Positions 7,897-16,906 of a stretch of DNA of 64,000 nucleotides are shown here, piece by piece. Source of the stretch: RGIG3077 sp045541475 (GTDB lineage: Bacteria > Bacillota > Clostridia > Oscillospirales > Ruminococcaceae); assembly GCA_045541475.1 (NCBI GenBank), contig JAZQJI010000022.1:4873-68872 (forward strand), given 5' to 3'. Both the position numbers and the translations under genes were made by a program. Below the pieces are notes generated by a model. The model ran no database searches. It was given only the letters and a program-made list of their open reading frames with translations, and had not been told where the DNA came from. Within the stretch, counting starts at the first letter, position 1; every line of letters begins with the position of its first letter.

Positions 7897-10800
7897 ATGG
7901 AATTTAACACTTTTGAATCCATAAAAATCGGTCTTGCCTCGCCCGAGCAAATGAGAAACTGGAGCTACGGCGTTGTTGAAAGACCTGAAACCATAAATTA
8001 CAGAACACAGAAACCTGAAAAAGACGGTCTTTTCTGCGAAAAGATTTTTGGACCTACAAAGGACTGGGAATGTCACTGCGGAAAGTTCAAGAAAATCCGT
8101 TTTAAAGGTAAAGTCTGCGACCGCTGCGGTGTTGAAGTAACACGCGCAAAGGTAAGACGTGAAAGAATGGGACATATCGAGCTTGCTGCTCCTGTTTCTC
8201 ATATCTGGTACTTTAAGGGCACACCTTCCCGTATTGGTCAGGTGCTTGAAGTTTCGCAAAAGCGTCTTGAAGAAATCCTTTATTTCACAAAATATATCGT
8301 AACAAATCCCGGAAATACAGAGCTTGAGAAAAAGCAGCTTCTTTCCGAAAAGGAATATATCGACGCAAGAGAAAAATACGGTGACGATTTTGAAGCAGGC
8401 ATGGGTGCTGAAGCTATCAAGATATTGCTTCAGGAATACAGCTGCGATCGTTACGACCTTTTCAGACAGAAATTGGAAAGACAGAGCAAGCTTAATCTTG
8501 ACAGAGAACAGAGAGAACAGTGCGCTAAGTGCACAAGCTTTGATTGCAAGAATTGCGAGCTTTGCGCAAATTGTGTTGAAGAAACCGAATGGAAGAACAA
8601 CCTTGAAGTTGTTTCTGACGAACTTAAAGACGAACTTGACGGACTTGCATCCGGCCAGAAGCGCATGAAGCTTTTGAAGCGTCTTGAAATTATTGAATCT
8701 TTCAGACTTTCAGGCAACAAGCCCGAATGGATGGTGCTTGATGTTGTTCCCGTAATTCCGCCCGAATTGCGTCCTATGGTTATGCTTGACGGCGGCAGAT
8801 ACGCAACAAGTGACCTTAACGACCTCTACCGCAGAGTTATTAACAGAAACAACCGTCTGAAGAGAATGCTTGAGCTTGATGCTCCCGATATTATCATCAG
8901 AAACGAAAAGCGTATGCTTCAGGAAGCTGTTGACGCACTTATCGACAACGGCCGCCATGGCAGAGCTGTTACAGGTCCTTCCAACCGTGCACTTAAATCT
9001 CTTTCCGATATGCTTAAGGGCAAGCAGGGCCGCTTCCGTCAGAACCTTCTCGGTAAGCGTGTTGACTACTCCGGCCGTTCCGTTATCGTTGTAGGACCTG
9101 AACTGAAAATGTATCAGTGCGGTTTGCCTAAGGAAATGGCACTTGAACTTTTCAAGCCTTTTGTTCTTAAAAGACTTGTTGATACAAAGGTTATTACAAA
9201 CATTAAGGCTGCACGCAAGCTTGTAGACAGAGCTAGGGATGAAGTTTGGGATGCACTTGAAAACGTAATTAAAGATCATCCCGTTTTGCTTAACCGTGCT
9301 CCTACACTTCACAGACTTGGTATTCAGGCGTTTGAGCCCGTGCTTGTTGAAGGCAGAGCGTTAAAGCTTCACCCGCTGGTTTGTACAGCTTACAACGCTG
9401 ACTTCGACGGTGACCAGATGGCTGTTCACCTGCCGCTCTCTCAGGAAGCTCAGGCAGAAGCAAGATTTTTGATGCTTGCTGCAAACAACCTGCTCAAGCC
9501 TTCCGATGGACGCCCTGTTGCTGTTCCTACACAGGACATGGTACTCGGTTCTTACTACCTTACAATGCTTAAGGAAGGTGAAAAGGGCGAAGGCAAGGTA
9601 TTCCGTGATGTAAACGAAGCTTTGATGGCTTACCAGGAAGGCGTTGTTTCGCTGCACGCAGCTATCAAGGTTAGAATTACAAAGGATATCGGCGGAAGAA
9701 GAGTTTCCAAGATTATTGACTGTACAGTCGGCAGACTTATCTTCAACGAAAACATTCCGCAGAATCTCGGCTACGTTGACAGAACAAACTCCGATAAGCA
9801 GTTCGACCTTGAAGTTTCGTTCCTTGTTGGCAAAAAGCAGCTTTCAGGCATTATCGAACGCTGCATCAAAATTCATGGCACAACAACCACTTCCGAAGTG
9901 CTTGATAAGGTTAAGGCACTCGGCTTTAAATATTCAACAAAGGCAGCTATCACAGTTGCTGTCTGCGATGCTGTAATTCCGCCGCAGAAGAAGGAAATTC
10001 TTAAAGCTGCTGATGAACAGATTGAAAGCATTACCGAACTTTACGATAACGGTTATATCTCCTCGGGCGAAAAATCCGCAAAGGTTATTGAGGTTTGGAA
10101 CCAGGCTACAAACGATGTTACAGCCGCTTTGAAGGCAAACCTTGACCAGTACAACCCTATCTTCATGATGGCGGACTCCGGTGCCCGTGGTTCTATCAAC
10201 CAGATTCGTCAGCTTGCAGGTATGCGTGGACTTATCGCAAACACATCGGGTACAACAATCGAAATCCCTATTCGTGCTAACTACCGTGAAGGCCTTAACA
10301 TTTTGGAATACTTTATTTCCTCTCGTGGTGCTCGTAAGGGCTTGGCTGATACCGCTTTGCGTACAGCTGACTCGGGTTACCTTACAAGACGTCTTGTTGA
10401 CGTTTCGCAGGATGTTATTATCCGTGCCGAAGACTGCGGTGCCGAGGACGGTATTGAAGTTTACGAAATTACAAGCGGCGGTCAGGTTATTGAACCTCTT
10501 GAAGAAAGACTTCTCGGCCGTTACCTTGTTGAAGATTTGCGTGACGAAGCAACAGGCGAGCTTATCCTTTCCAAGAACAAGCTCATCAACGAAAGCGACG
10601 CACAGAAGGTTGTTGCAAGCGGCGTTGAAAAAATCAAAATCCGCTCCGTTATTCACTGTAAGTGCAAGCAGGGTGTTTGCGCTAAGTGCTACGGTGCAAA
10701 CCTTGCAAACGGCAACCTTGTTTCCGTTGGCGAAGCTGTTGGTATCATTGCTGCTCAGTCCATCGGTGAACCCGGTACTCAGCTTACGATGAGAACGTTC

Positions 10801-11592
10801 CACACGGGCGGTATCGCATCTGCTGAGGATATCACACAGGGTCTTCCCCGTGTTGAAGAATTGTTTGAAAGCCGTAAACCTAAAAAGGCTGCAACAATTG
10901 CAAGAAGCTCCGGTAAGGTGCGCATAGAAGAAATCAAGAAGGCTAAGAATGTATTTATTGTAAATGAAGAAACAGGTGAAGAAGACACCTACGTTCTTTA
11001 CGATAAGCTTAAGATTAAGGAAGGCGATTATATTAACAAGGGCGACAGAATTACCGAAGGTAATATCTACCCCGTTGATATTCTCAACGTTCTCGGTCCC
11101 AAGGCTGTTCAGGATTACATCATCAAGGAAGTTCAGAAAGTTTACAGACTCCAGGGTGTTGATATCAATGATAAGCACATTGAGGTTATCGTAAGACAGA
11201 TGCTCCGCAAGATTAAGGTTGAGGATTCAGGCTCCAGCTATCTGCTGCCTGCAAGCCTTGTGGACAGAAAGGAAATCGACGAAATCAATGCTCAGCTGAA
11301 GGAACGCATGGAAAACGGCGAGGAAAATATCCGCCTTATTACCACAAGCCCCGTTCTTCAGGGTATTACAAAGGCTTCGTCCAGCTCCGACAGCTTCCTT
11401 TCCGCAGCTTCCTTCCAGGAAACTACAAAGGCTCTCACCGACGCTGCTATCAAGGGCAAGAGCGATATGCTGCTTGGACTTAAAGAAAATGTTATCATCG
11501 GTAAGCTTGTTCCCGCAGGAACCGGTATGGATGTTTATAACAGGGTTGAAATCGTTAAGAACGAAACCGTAACCGAACAGCACGCAAACTAA
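7897..11592 (+). CDS. rpoC: DNA-directed RNA polymerase beta' subunit
   Basis: This 1231-residue subunit completes the polymerase active site. It has the N-terminal zinc site (CHCGKFKKIRFKGKVCDRCG, about 65-84), the lid and rudder region, the Mg-binding NADFDGDQMAVH motif near residue 502, the bridge/trigger region, and the second zinc site (CKCKQGVCAKCYG near 920-933). Residues 209-226 hold an unusual six-cysteine cluster, C-x2-C-x4-C-x2-C-x2-C-x2-C, just before the segment leading into NKPEWMVLDVVPVIPPELRP. Transcription runs from rpoB. The str-operon genes that usually follow are absent. Confidence 0.99.
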   Translation: MEFNTFESIKIGLASPEQMRNWSYGVVERPETINYRTQKPEKDGLFCEKIFGPTKDWECHCGKFKKIRFKGKVCDRCGVEVTRAKVRRERMGHIELAAPVSHIWYFKGTPSRIGQVLEVSQKRLEEILYFTKYIVTNPGNTELEKKQLLSEKEYIDAREKYGDDFEAGMGAEAIKILLQEYSCDRYDLFRQKLERQSKLNLDREQREQCAKCTSFDCKNCELCANCVEETEWKNNLEVVSDELKDELDGLASGQKRMKLLKRLEIIESFRLSGNKPEWMVLDVVPVIPPELRPMVMLDGGRYATSDLNDLYRRVINRNNRLKRMLELDAPDIIIRNEKRMLQEAVDALIDNGRHGRAVTGPSNRALKSLSDMLKGKQGRFRQNLLGKRVDYSGRSVIVVGPELKMYQCGLPKEMALELFKPFVLKRLVDTKVITNIKAARKLVDRARDEVWDALENVIKDHPVLLNRAPTLHRLGIQAFEPVLVEGRALKLHPLVCTAYNADFDGDQMAVHLPLSQEAQAEARFLMLAANNLLKPSDGRPVAVPTQDMVLGSYYLTMLKEGEKGEGKVFRDVNEALMAYQEGVVSLHAAIKVRITKDIGGRRVSKIIDCTVGRLIFNENIPQNLGYVDRTNSDKQFDLEVSFLVGKKQLSGIIERCIKIHGTTTTSEVLDKVKALGFKYSTKAAITVAVCDAVIPPQKKEILKAADEQIESITELYDNGYISSGEKSAKVIEVWNQATNDVTAALKANLDQYNPIFMMADSGARGSINQIRQLAGMRGLIANTSGTTIEIPIRANYREGLNILEYFISSRGARKGLADTALRTADSGYLTRRLVDVSQDVIIRAEDCGAEDGIEVYEITSGGQVIEPLEERLLGRYLVEDLRDEATGELILSKNKLINESDAQKVVASGVEKIKIRSVIHCKCKQGVCAKCYGANLANGNLVSVGEAVGIIAAQSIGEPGTQLTMRTFHTGGIASAEDITQGLPRVEELFESRKPKKAATIARSSGKVRIEEIKKAKNVFIVNEETGEEDTYVLYDKLKIKEGDYINKGDRITEGNIYPVDILNVLGPKAVQDYIIKEVQKVYRLQGVDINDKHIEVIVRQMLRKIKVEDSGSSYLLPASLVDRKEIDEINAQLKERMENGEENIRLITTSPVLQGITKASSSSDSFLSAASFQETTKALTDAAIKGKSDMLLGLKENVIIGKLVPAGTGMDVYNRVEIVKNETVTEQHAN

Positions 11593-11599
11593 AATTTGC

Positions 11600-11640
11600 A
11601 GCGCCGATGCTGATGCTATCAGTGTCGGCGCTTGTGTTTT
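11600..11640 (+). terminator. Terminator after rpoC
   Basis: AGCGCCGATGCTGA pairs with TCAGTGTCGGCGCT (two wobble pairs), followed by TGTGTTTT. It separates the polymerase operon from the arginine cluster. Confidence 0.75.
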
Positions 11641-11667
11641 AAATTTTACTGTATAATATACAACTTT

Positions 11668-11706
11668 ATGCATAAAAATATGCATATATACATAAAATGA
11701 TGCATA
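11668..11706 (+). promoter_or_regulatory. Pair of ARG-box-like operators
   Basis: The first 18-bp site is the near-perfect palindrome ATGCATAAAAATATGCAT (11668-11685). A second, weaker one (TACATAAAATGATGCATA) occupies 11689-11706. The 3-bp gap is the spacing of paired ARG boxes bound by an ArgR/AhrC hexamer. Further TATGCA half-sites at about 11719-11726 and 11739-11746 continue toward the -35. ArgR repression in high arginine is the natural reading. The regulator gene is not in the window. Confidence 0.65.
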
Positions 11707-11753
11707 TTTATTGCGAGATATGCAAAAAATCAGAATAAATATGCAAAAAAGGG

Positions 11754-11782
11754 TTGACAAACTCAAAACACGGGTGTATAAT
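11754..11782 (+). promoter_or_regulatory. Sigma-A promoter of the arginine cluster
   Basis: TTGACA (11754-11759) and TATAAT (11777-11782) have a 17-bp spacer. The start of transcription would be about 60 bases before argG. Confidence 0.88.
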
Positions 11783-11848
11783 TGGGTTTAGTTGATAAAA
11801 ACGTGCTTGTTTGCACGCTGATATAAGATTTTTTGGAGGTAAATTAAA

Positions 11849-13078
11849 ATGGCTAAAGAGATTAAAAAGGTTGTTCTTGCATATTCAGGCGGACTTGATA
11901 CATCAATCATTATTCCGTGGCTTAAGGAAAACTACAACAATTGCGAAGTTATTGCTGTATCCGGTGACGTTGGACAGGGCACAGAGCTTGACGGTCTTGA
12001 GGAAAAGGCTATCAAAACAGGTGCTTCCAAGCTTTACATTGAAGATTTGACAGATGAATTCATTGATGACTACGTATTCCCCACAATGAAGGCGGGCGCT
12101 GTATACGAAGGCAAATATCTCCTCGGTACATCTTTTGCACGTCCTATTATTGCTAAAAGAATTGTTGAAATTGCAAAGGCTGAAGGCGCAGATGCAATCT
12201 GCCACGGCTGTACAGGTAAGGGTAACGACCAGGTTCGTTTTGAGCTTACCATCAAGGCTTTTGCTCCCGATATGGAAATCATTGCTCCCTGGAGAACATG
12301 GGATATCAAATCACGTGATGAAGAAATCGACTACGCAGAAGCTCACAATATCCCCTTGAAGATAAACCGCGAAACAAACTATTCCAAGGATAAGAACCTT
12401 TGGCACATCTCTCATGAAGGTCTTGACCTTGAAAGCCCCGCTAACGAGCCTCAGTATAATAAAGAAGGCTTCCTTGAACTCGGCGTTTCTCCTGAGCAGG
12501 CTCCTGATGTTCCTACATACGTAACAATCACATTCGAAAAAGGTATTCCCGTTGCAATTGACGGCGTTAAGATGAAGGGCAGCGACGTTGTACGCAAGCT
12601 TAATGAGCTTGGCGGCGCAAACGGTATTGGTATTGCAGATATCGTAGAAAACCGTCTTGTTGGTATGAAGTCCCGTGGCGTTTATGAAACACCCGGCGGT
12701 ACAATCCTTTACTACGCGCACGATGCTCTTGAAACTCTTTGTCTTGATAAGGCAACTATGAGAGTTAAGCAGCAACTTGCTCCCATTTATGCAGATATGG
12801 TATACAACGGACAGTGGTTTACACCCGTTAGAGAAGCTCTTGACGCTTTTGTTGACAAGACACAGGAAACTGTAACAGGCGACGTTAAGCTCAAGCTCTA
12901 CAAGGGCAACATCATCACAGCATCTCTCACATCACCCTATACTCTTTACGATGAAGAAGTTGCTACTTTTGATGAGGACGAGGTTTACGACCAGAACGAC
13001 AGCGCAGGCTTTATCAACCTCTTCGGTCTGCCGATTAAGGTTAAGGCAAAGCTTGATGAAAAGAGAAATAACGGCTAA
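11849..13078 (+). CDS. argG: Argininosuccinate synthase
   Basis: It joins citrulline and aspartate with ATP to form argininosuccinate, the penultimate step to arginine. The 409-residue product has the ATP-pyrophosphatase P-loop AYSGGLDTS at residues 10-18. It also has GCTGKGNDQVRFE and the citrulline/aspartate-binding segments of the family. Length is typical. It follows a TTGGAGG ribosome binding site and is the first gene of the arginine cluster, directly behind ARG-box-like sites. Confidence 0.97.
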   Translation: MAKEIKKVVLAYSGGLDTSIIIPWLKENYNNCEVIAVSGDVGQGTELDGLEEKAIKTGASKLYIEDLTDEFIDDYVFPTMKAGAVYEGKYLLGTSFARPIIAKRIVEIAKAEGADAICHGCTGKGNDQVRFELTIKAFAPDMEIIAPWRTWDIKSRDEEIDYAEAHNIPLKINRETNYSKDKNLWHISHEGLDLESPANEPQYNKEGFLELGVSPEQAPDVPTYVTITFEKGIPVAIDGVKMKGSDVVRKLNELGGANGIGIADIVENRLVGMKSRGVYETPGGTILYYAHDALETLCLDKATMRVKQQLAPIYADMVYNGQWFTPVREALDAFVDKTQETVTGDVKLKLYKGNIITASLTSPYTLYDEEVATFDEDEVYDQNDSAGFINLFGLPIKVKAKLDEKRNNG

Positions 13079-13117
13079 TTGTTCTATTTGTGATTATATA
13101 TAAGGAGTTATTGATAA

Positions 13118-13789
13118 ATGAACAACGGTAAAAATGCAACCGCTTACATAATTGCCATTGTGGTGATGATTGTTGGTGCAGTATTCCTTTTCAGAGGTTT
13201 TAAGGAAAAATCTCTTGTAGATGAAGGCTTTGAAAATTATAACGAGCTTTCTTACAAAGATGTTGAAGACGGTATGCTTGTTGAAGGTGAGTTTTACTAT
13301 GGCTACGGCACCTTTGCTGAAGAGTATGAAACCACCTACGGCATAAGACTTTCCGATGACAGCGAAGTGCTTTACTATGTAGTTGAAGCCGGCAACGAAG
13401 AAGAAATGGAAACCCTTGAATACCGCTATGTTGGCTTTAAGGCAACACCCAGTTGGTTTGATAAAATGGATGAACTTACCGACGAAACAGACGAGTATTT
13501 TCTTGATGAAGACGCACCCGAACCTACACCTGTAAAATTTACGGCAAAGGTAAGCGATATGTCCGATGAGCTTTACGGATATATGGAAGACGCTTTTCTT
13601 GAACAAGGCATTGAAAAAAGCGAAATGGACTATTACTTACACCCGGTAATTTTAACACCGTATAACGAAGAAGGATACAAAGCTTACCTTATCGTTGGTG
13701 CAATCGGTGTTGCAATCGGCGTAGTAGTGCTGGTTATTGCTTTTGCAATAAATTCTAAAAAGAAAAAAGCAGAGGATGTTTATTATTAA
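13118..13789 (+). CDS. Two-pass membrane protein, unknown, in arg cluster
   Basis: The 223-residue product has an N-terminal membrane segment (about 8-27) and another near the C-terminus (about 187-210), ending in a Lys-rich tail. The 160 residues between are strongly acidic and probably lie outside the cell. I recognise no enzyme motif. It begins 39 bases after argG behind TAAGGAG with no terminator between, so it is probably co-transcribed. A role tied to arginine is not shown. Confidence 0.75.
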   Translation: MNNGKNATAYIIAIVVMIVGAVFLFRGFKEKSLVDEGFENYNELSYKDVEDGMLVEGEFYYGYGTFAEEYETTYGIRLSDDSEVLYYVVEAGNEEEMETLEYRYVGFKATPSWFDKMDELTDETDEYFLDEDAPEPTPVKFTAKVSDMSDELYGYMEDAFLEQGIEKSEMDYYLHPVILTPYNEEGYKAYLIVGAIGVAIGVVVLVIAFAINSKKKKAEDVYY

Positions 13790-13806
13790 TTCCTGAAAGC
13801 TTTTGC

Positions 13807-13856
13807 GGGCAGAGCGGTTCTTGTTTTTTCGTTAAGAACCGTTTTGCCCTTATGCT
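13807..13856 (+). terminator. Hairpin, possible partial terminator
   Basis: GGGCAGAGCGGTTCTT pairs with AAGAACCGTTTTGCCC (wobbles allowed) around a T-rich loop. The following tract is poor in T, so termination may be partial and allow read-through into the rest of the cluster. Confidence 0.5.
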
Positions 13857-13909
13857 GTTATTATAAGGAAGTTTAAAATACTCAAAAATGCTTTGAAAAG
13901 AGGATACTT

Positions 13910-14482
13910 ATGGCAAAAAAACTTGATATTGCATACAGAATTGCTGTAATTGCAACCGCTGTTGCAGCAGTGTTGTCGCTTGTTTTTGTTATTATTTGCG
14001 TGGCTGAAGTTGATAAGCTTGATGAAATGACAAAGGATTTTATGGTAAAATTTGCGTTTATCATAGAAATGTTTTACGTCGCATTTGCAGGCTCTGTTAT
14101 TTCGGTTATTCTCAGCATTTGCAGCGCAAAAAGCACAAAGCCATTGTTTGTTGTCGGACGCACGTTTTTTATATCCGTGGTGCTTTTCATTCAAAGCACT
14201 GCTTTAAAGACTGTAAACGGAATGTACCCTGTTTTGAGAGCGTTTAAAAAATACGATTTTGAAACCGAATCCGACCTTAAAAATACCGAAGCCGAGGACT
14301 TAGGGTTGACGCAGGATCAGGTAGATTCGTTCTTGTCAGGCGATGATATAGAAAATGGCATTGTGGCTTTGGCACTTGCTATAATGTTCGGTGCTGCTGT
14401 TTACTTTGTGCTTGCAATAATTTCGGCTGTAAGCCTTGCAAACAAAAACAAGAATAAAGAAAATGCAGATGTAAACGCTTAA
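13910..14482 (+). CDS. Four-helix membrane protein, unknown
   Basis: This 190-residue product is predicted to cross the membrane about four times (roughly residues 9-33, 45-67, 76-99 and 150-175). A polar, acidic loop spans 108-147 and the tail is Asn/Lys-rich. The start follows AAGAGG. No family motif is recognised. It lies between argG and argH, 40 bases before argH. It may be regulated with the pathway only by position. Confidence 0.72.
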   Translation: MAKKLDIAYRIAVIATAVAAVLSLVFVIICVAEVDKLDEMTKDFMVKFAFIIEMFYVAFAGSVISVILSICSAKSTKPLFVVGRTFFISVVLFIQSTALKTVNGMYPVLRAFKKYDFETESDLKNTEAEDLGLTQDQVDSFLSGDDIENGIVALALAIMFGAAVYFVLAIISAVSLANKNKNKENADVNA

Positions 14483-14522
14483 ATATTATATAGATTAAAA
14501 TTTTACGGAGGATATGGATTTT

Positions 14523-15914
14523 ATGTCAGCAAAAATGTGGGCGGGACGCTTTTCGAAAGAAGTTGACGAGGGCGTAAACGCATTTAATTCTTCAATTGCG
14601 TTTGATTCAAGAATGTACAGACATGATATAAAGGGCAGCATTGCGCACGCAACCATGCTGGGCAAGTGCGGAATAATTCCCGAGGAAGATTCGAAGGAAA
14701 TCATCAAGGGCTTGCAGGGTATTCTTGAAGATATGGATAACGGCACGCTTGAAATTGACATGAACGCCGAAGATATCCACATGTTTGTTGAAGCCGAGCT
14801 TACCAAAAGGCTTGGCGCTTTGGGCAAAAAATTGCATACTTCACGTTCCAGAAACGACCAGGTTGCGCTTGATATAAGACTTTATCTGCGTGATGAAATT
14901 AACGAAATCAAGCAGCTGCTTATTACGCTTTGCACATCTCTGGTGGAAATGGCAAAAAAGCATAACAAAACCGTAATGTGCGGATATACGCATTTGCAAA
15001 GAGCACAGCCAATTACCTTTGCACATCATTTAATGGCTTATACACAAATGCTTCTGCGTGATATTTCACGTCTTGATGACTGCAAAAAGCGTATGAATGA
15101 AAGCCCGCTTGGCTGCTGTGCGTTGGCAGGTACAACCTATGAAATTGACAGATTTTTGACCGCAGAGCTTTTAGGCTTTGACAAGCCCACCGAAAACAGC
15201 CTTGACGGTGTTTCGGACAGAGATTTTTGCGTGGAGCTTAACTGTGCGCTTTCACTTATTATGACGCACCTTTCACGCTTTTCCGAAGAAGTCGTTTTGT
15301 GGTGCTCGTGGGAATTTAAGTTTATTGAACTTGATGACGCTTTTGCAACGGGCTCTTCCATAATGCCGCAGAAGAAAAACCCTGATATCACTGAGCTTAT
15401 AAGGGGTAAAACAGGCAGAGTAAACGGCGATTTAATCACCTTGCTTACAATGCTAAAAGGCTTGGCACTTGCATACAACAAGGATATGCAGGAGGATAAG
15501 GAAGCGATTTTTGATGCAGTTGATAACACCAAGCTTTGCTTAAAAACATTTATCCCCATGCTTGATACAATGCGCGTTATCGGCGATAACATGAAAAATG
15601 CCGCATCAAGAGGCTTTATCAACGCTACCGATTGTGCGGATTACCTCACCAAAAAGGGTATGCCCTTCAGAGAAGCTTACAAGCTGACGGGTACACTTGT
15701 TGCCGATTGCATTGCAAAGGGCAGAATTTTAGAGGAAGTTCCCATGGAAGATTACAAGGCACTTTCTGACTTGTTTGAAGAAGATATTTACGATGCAATT
15801 GACCTTACAACCTGCGTTATGAAGCGTAAATCATACGGCGGACCTGCACCCGACTGTGTTGACGTGCAGATTGAAAATGCCTGCAAATTGATTGATACTT
15901 ACAAAAATAATTAA
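14523..15914 (+). CDS. argH: Argininosuccinate lyase
   Basis: It splits argininosuccinate into arginine and fumarate, the last step of the pathway. The 463-residue product has the superfamily signature GSSIMPQKKNPD and the SRSRNDQ substrate loop (near residue 108). The start at 14523 (MSAKMWAGRFSKE) is preferred to 14514, which is only two bases from GGAGG. Length matches the family. It is followed closely by argC. Confidence 0.96.
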   Translation: MSAKMWAGRFSKEVDEGVNAFNSSIAFDSRMYRHDIKGSIAHATMLGKCGIIPEEDSKEIIKGLQGILEDMDNGTLEIDMNAEDIHMFVEAELTKRLGALGKKLHTSRSRNDQVALDIRLYLRDEINEIKQLLITLCTSLVEMAKKHNKTVMCGYTHLQRAQPITFAHHLMAYTQMLLRDISRLDDCKKRMNESPLGCCALAGTTYEIDRFLTAELLGFDKPTENSLDGVSDRDFCVELNCALSLIMTHLSRFSEEVVLWCSWEFKFIELDDAFATGSSIMPQKKNPDITELIRGKTGRVNGDLITLLTMLKGLALAYNKDMQEDKEAIFDAVDNTKLCLKTFIPMLDTMRVIGDNMKNAASRGFINATDCADYLTKKGMPFREAYKLTGTLVADCIAKGRILEEVPMEDYKALSDLFEEDIYDAIDLTTCVMKRKSYGGPAPDCVDVQIENACKLIDTYKNN

Positions 15915-15928
15915 GGATATTGATATAT

Positions 15929-16873
15929 ATGAAGACGAAGATTTATATTGACGGACAGGAAGGCACAACCGGATTAAAAATTATGGAGCGGTTTGAAAAC
16001 CGCAATGATATAGAGCTTTTGAAGATTGATTCTGACAAGCGTAAGGACAGCGCAGAGCGTCAGAAAATGATAAATTCATCGGATTATACGTTTTTGTGCC
16101 TGCCCGATGCGGCATCTATTGAGGCTGTATCACTCGCAAACGATAAAGTAAGACTTATTGACGCTTCAACCGCGCACAGAACAAATCCCGCATGGGCATA
16201 CGGCTTCCCCGAATTATCGGCAAAGCATAGAGAAAATATCGAAAAATCGAACCGCGTTGCCGTGCCCGGCTGTTACGCAAGCGGATTTATCTCCCTTGTT
16301 TATCCGCTGGTTGATAAGGGCATAGTGCCGAAAAATTACCCCGTAACCTGCTTTGCATCATCGGGTTACAGCGGCGGCGGCAAAAAGATGATTGCCGATT
16401 ACGAGGCAGAAAATCGCAGCGATGAAATGAACTCGGCAAGGTTTTATGCGCTTACACTTTCGCACAAGCACTTGCCCGAAATGAAATATGTATGCGGACT
16501 TGACAACAAACCGCTGTTTTCGCCTTTTGTTTCCGACCATTTCAGCGGAATGACCGTTATGGTGCCTATACATACTTCACTGCTTGCAAAAAAATATACC
16601 GCAAAGGATTTTCACGAGGTTTTGGCTGAGCATTATGCTAATCAGAATATGGTTAACGTGATGAGTTTTGGCGGCGAAGGTGTGCTTGAAAACGGCGTGC
16701 TTTATTCGGGTGCAATGTCGGGCAGCAACAAAATGCAGATTTTTGTTTTTGGCAATGATGAACAGATTTTGCTCGGCTCCCGTTTTGATAATCTCGGCAA
16801 GGGTGCTTCGGGCGCGGCTGTGCAGTGCCTTAATATCATGATGGGCATTGACGAAACAACAGGTCTTGTTTAA
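15929..16873 (+). CDS. argC: N-acetyl-gamma-glutamyl-phosphate reductase, short type
   Basis: It reduces N-acetylglutamyl phosphate to the semialdehyde with NADPH, the third step of arginine synthesis. The 314-residue length and the N-terminal KIYIDGQEGTTG nucleotide-binding segment mark the shorter type 2 class. The catalytic cysteine is in VAVPGCYASG (about residue 115). The ATG at 15929 is chosen over a TTG nine bases upstream because of its spacing from AAGGA. It lies 14 bases behind argH. Confidence 0.95.
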   Translation: MKTKIYIDGQEGTTGLKIMERFENRNDIELLKIDSDKRKDSAERQKMINSSDYTFLCLPDAASIEAVSLANDKVRLIDASTAHRTNPAWAYGFPELSAKHRENIEKSNRVAVPGCYASGFISLVYPLVDKGIVPKNYPVTCFASSGYSGGGKKMIADYEAENRSDEMNSARFYALTLSHKHLPEMKYVCGLDNKPLFSPFVSDHFSGMTVMVPIHTSLLAKKYTAKDFHEVLAEHYANQNMVNVMSFGGEGVLENGVLYSGAMSGSNKMQIFVFGNDEQILLGSRFDNLGKGASGAAVQCLNIMMGIDETTGLV

Positions 16874-16906
16874 ATTTTAAATTATACTGAAAAGAGAGAA
16901 AAAACC

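Noticed and set aside
9934..11178. 414-codon open frame opposite rpoC
   Set aside because: Antisense shadow of the conserved beta' coding sequence. The same holds for long minus-strand frames in rpoB (4447-5292, 6766-7617).
11783..11848. T-box or riboswitch in the argG leader
   Set aside because: About 60 bases between promoter and start, no T-box sequence and no terminator hairpin.
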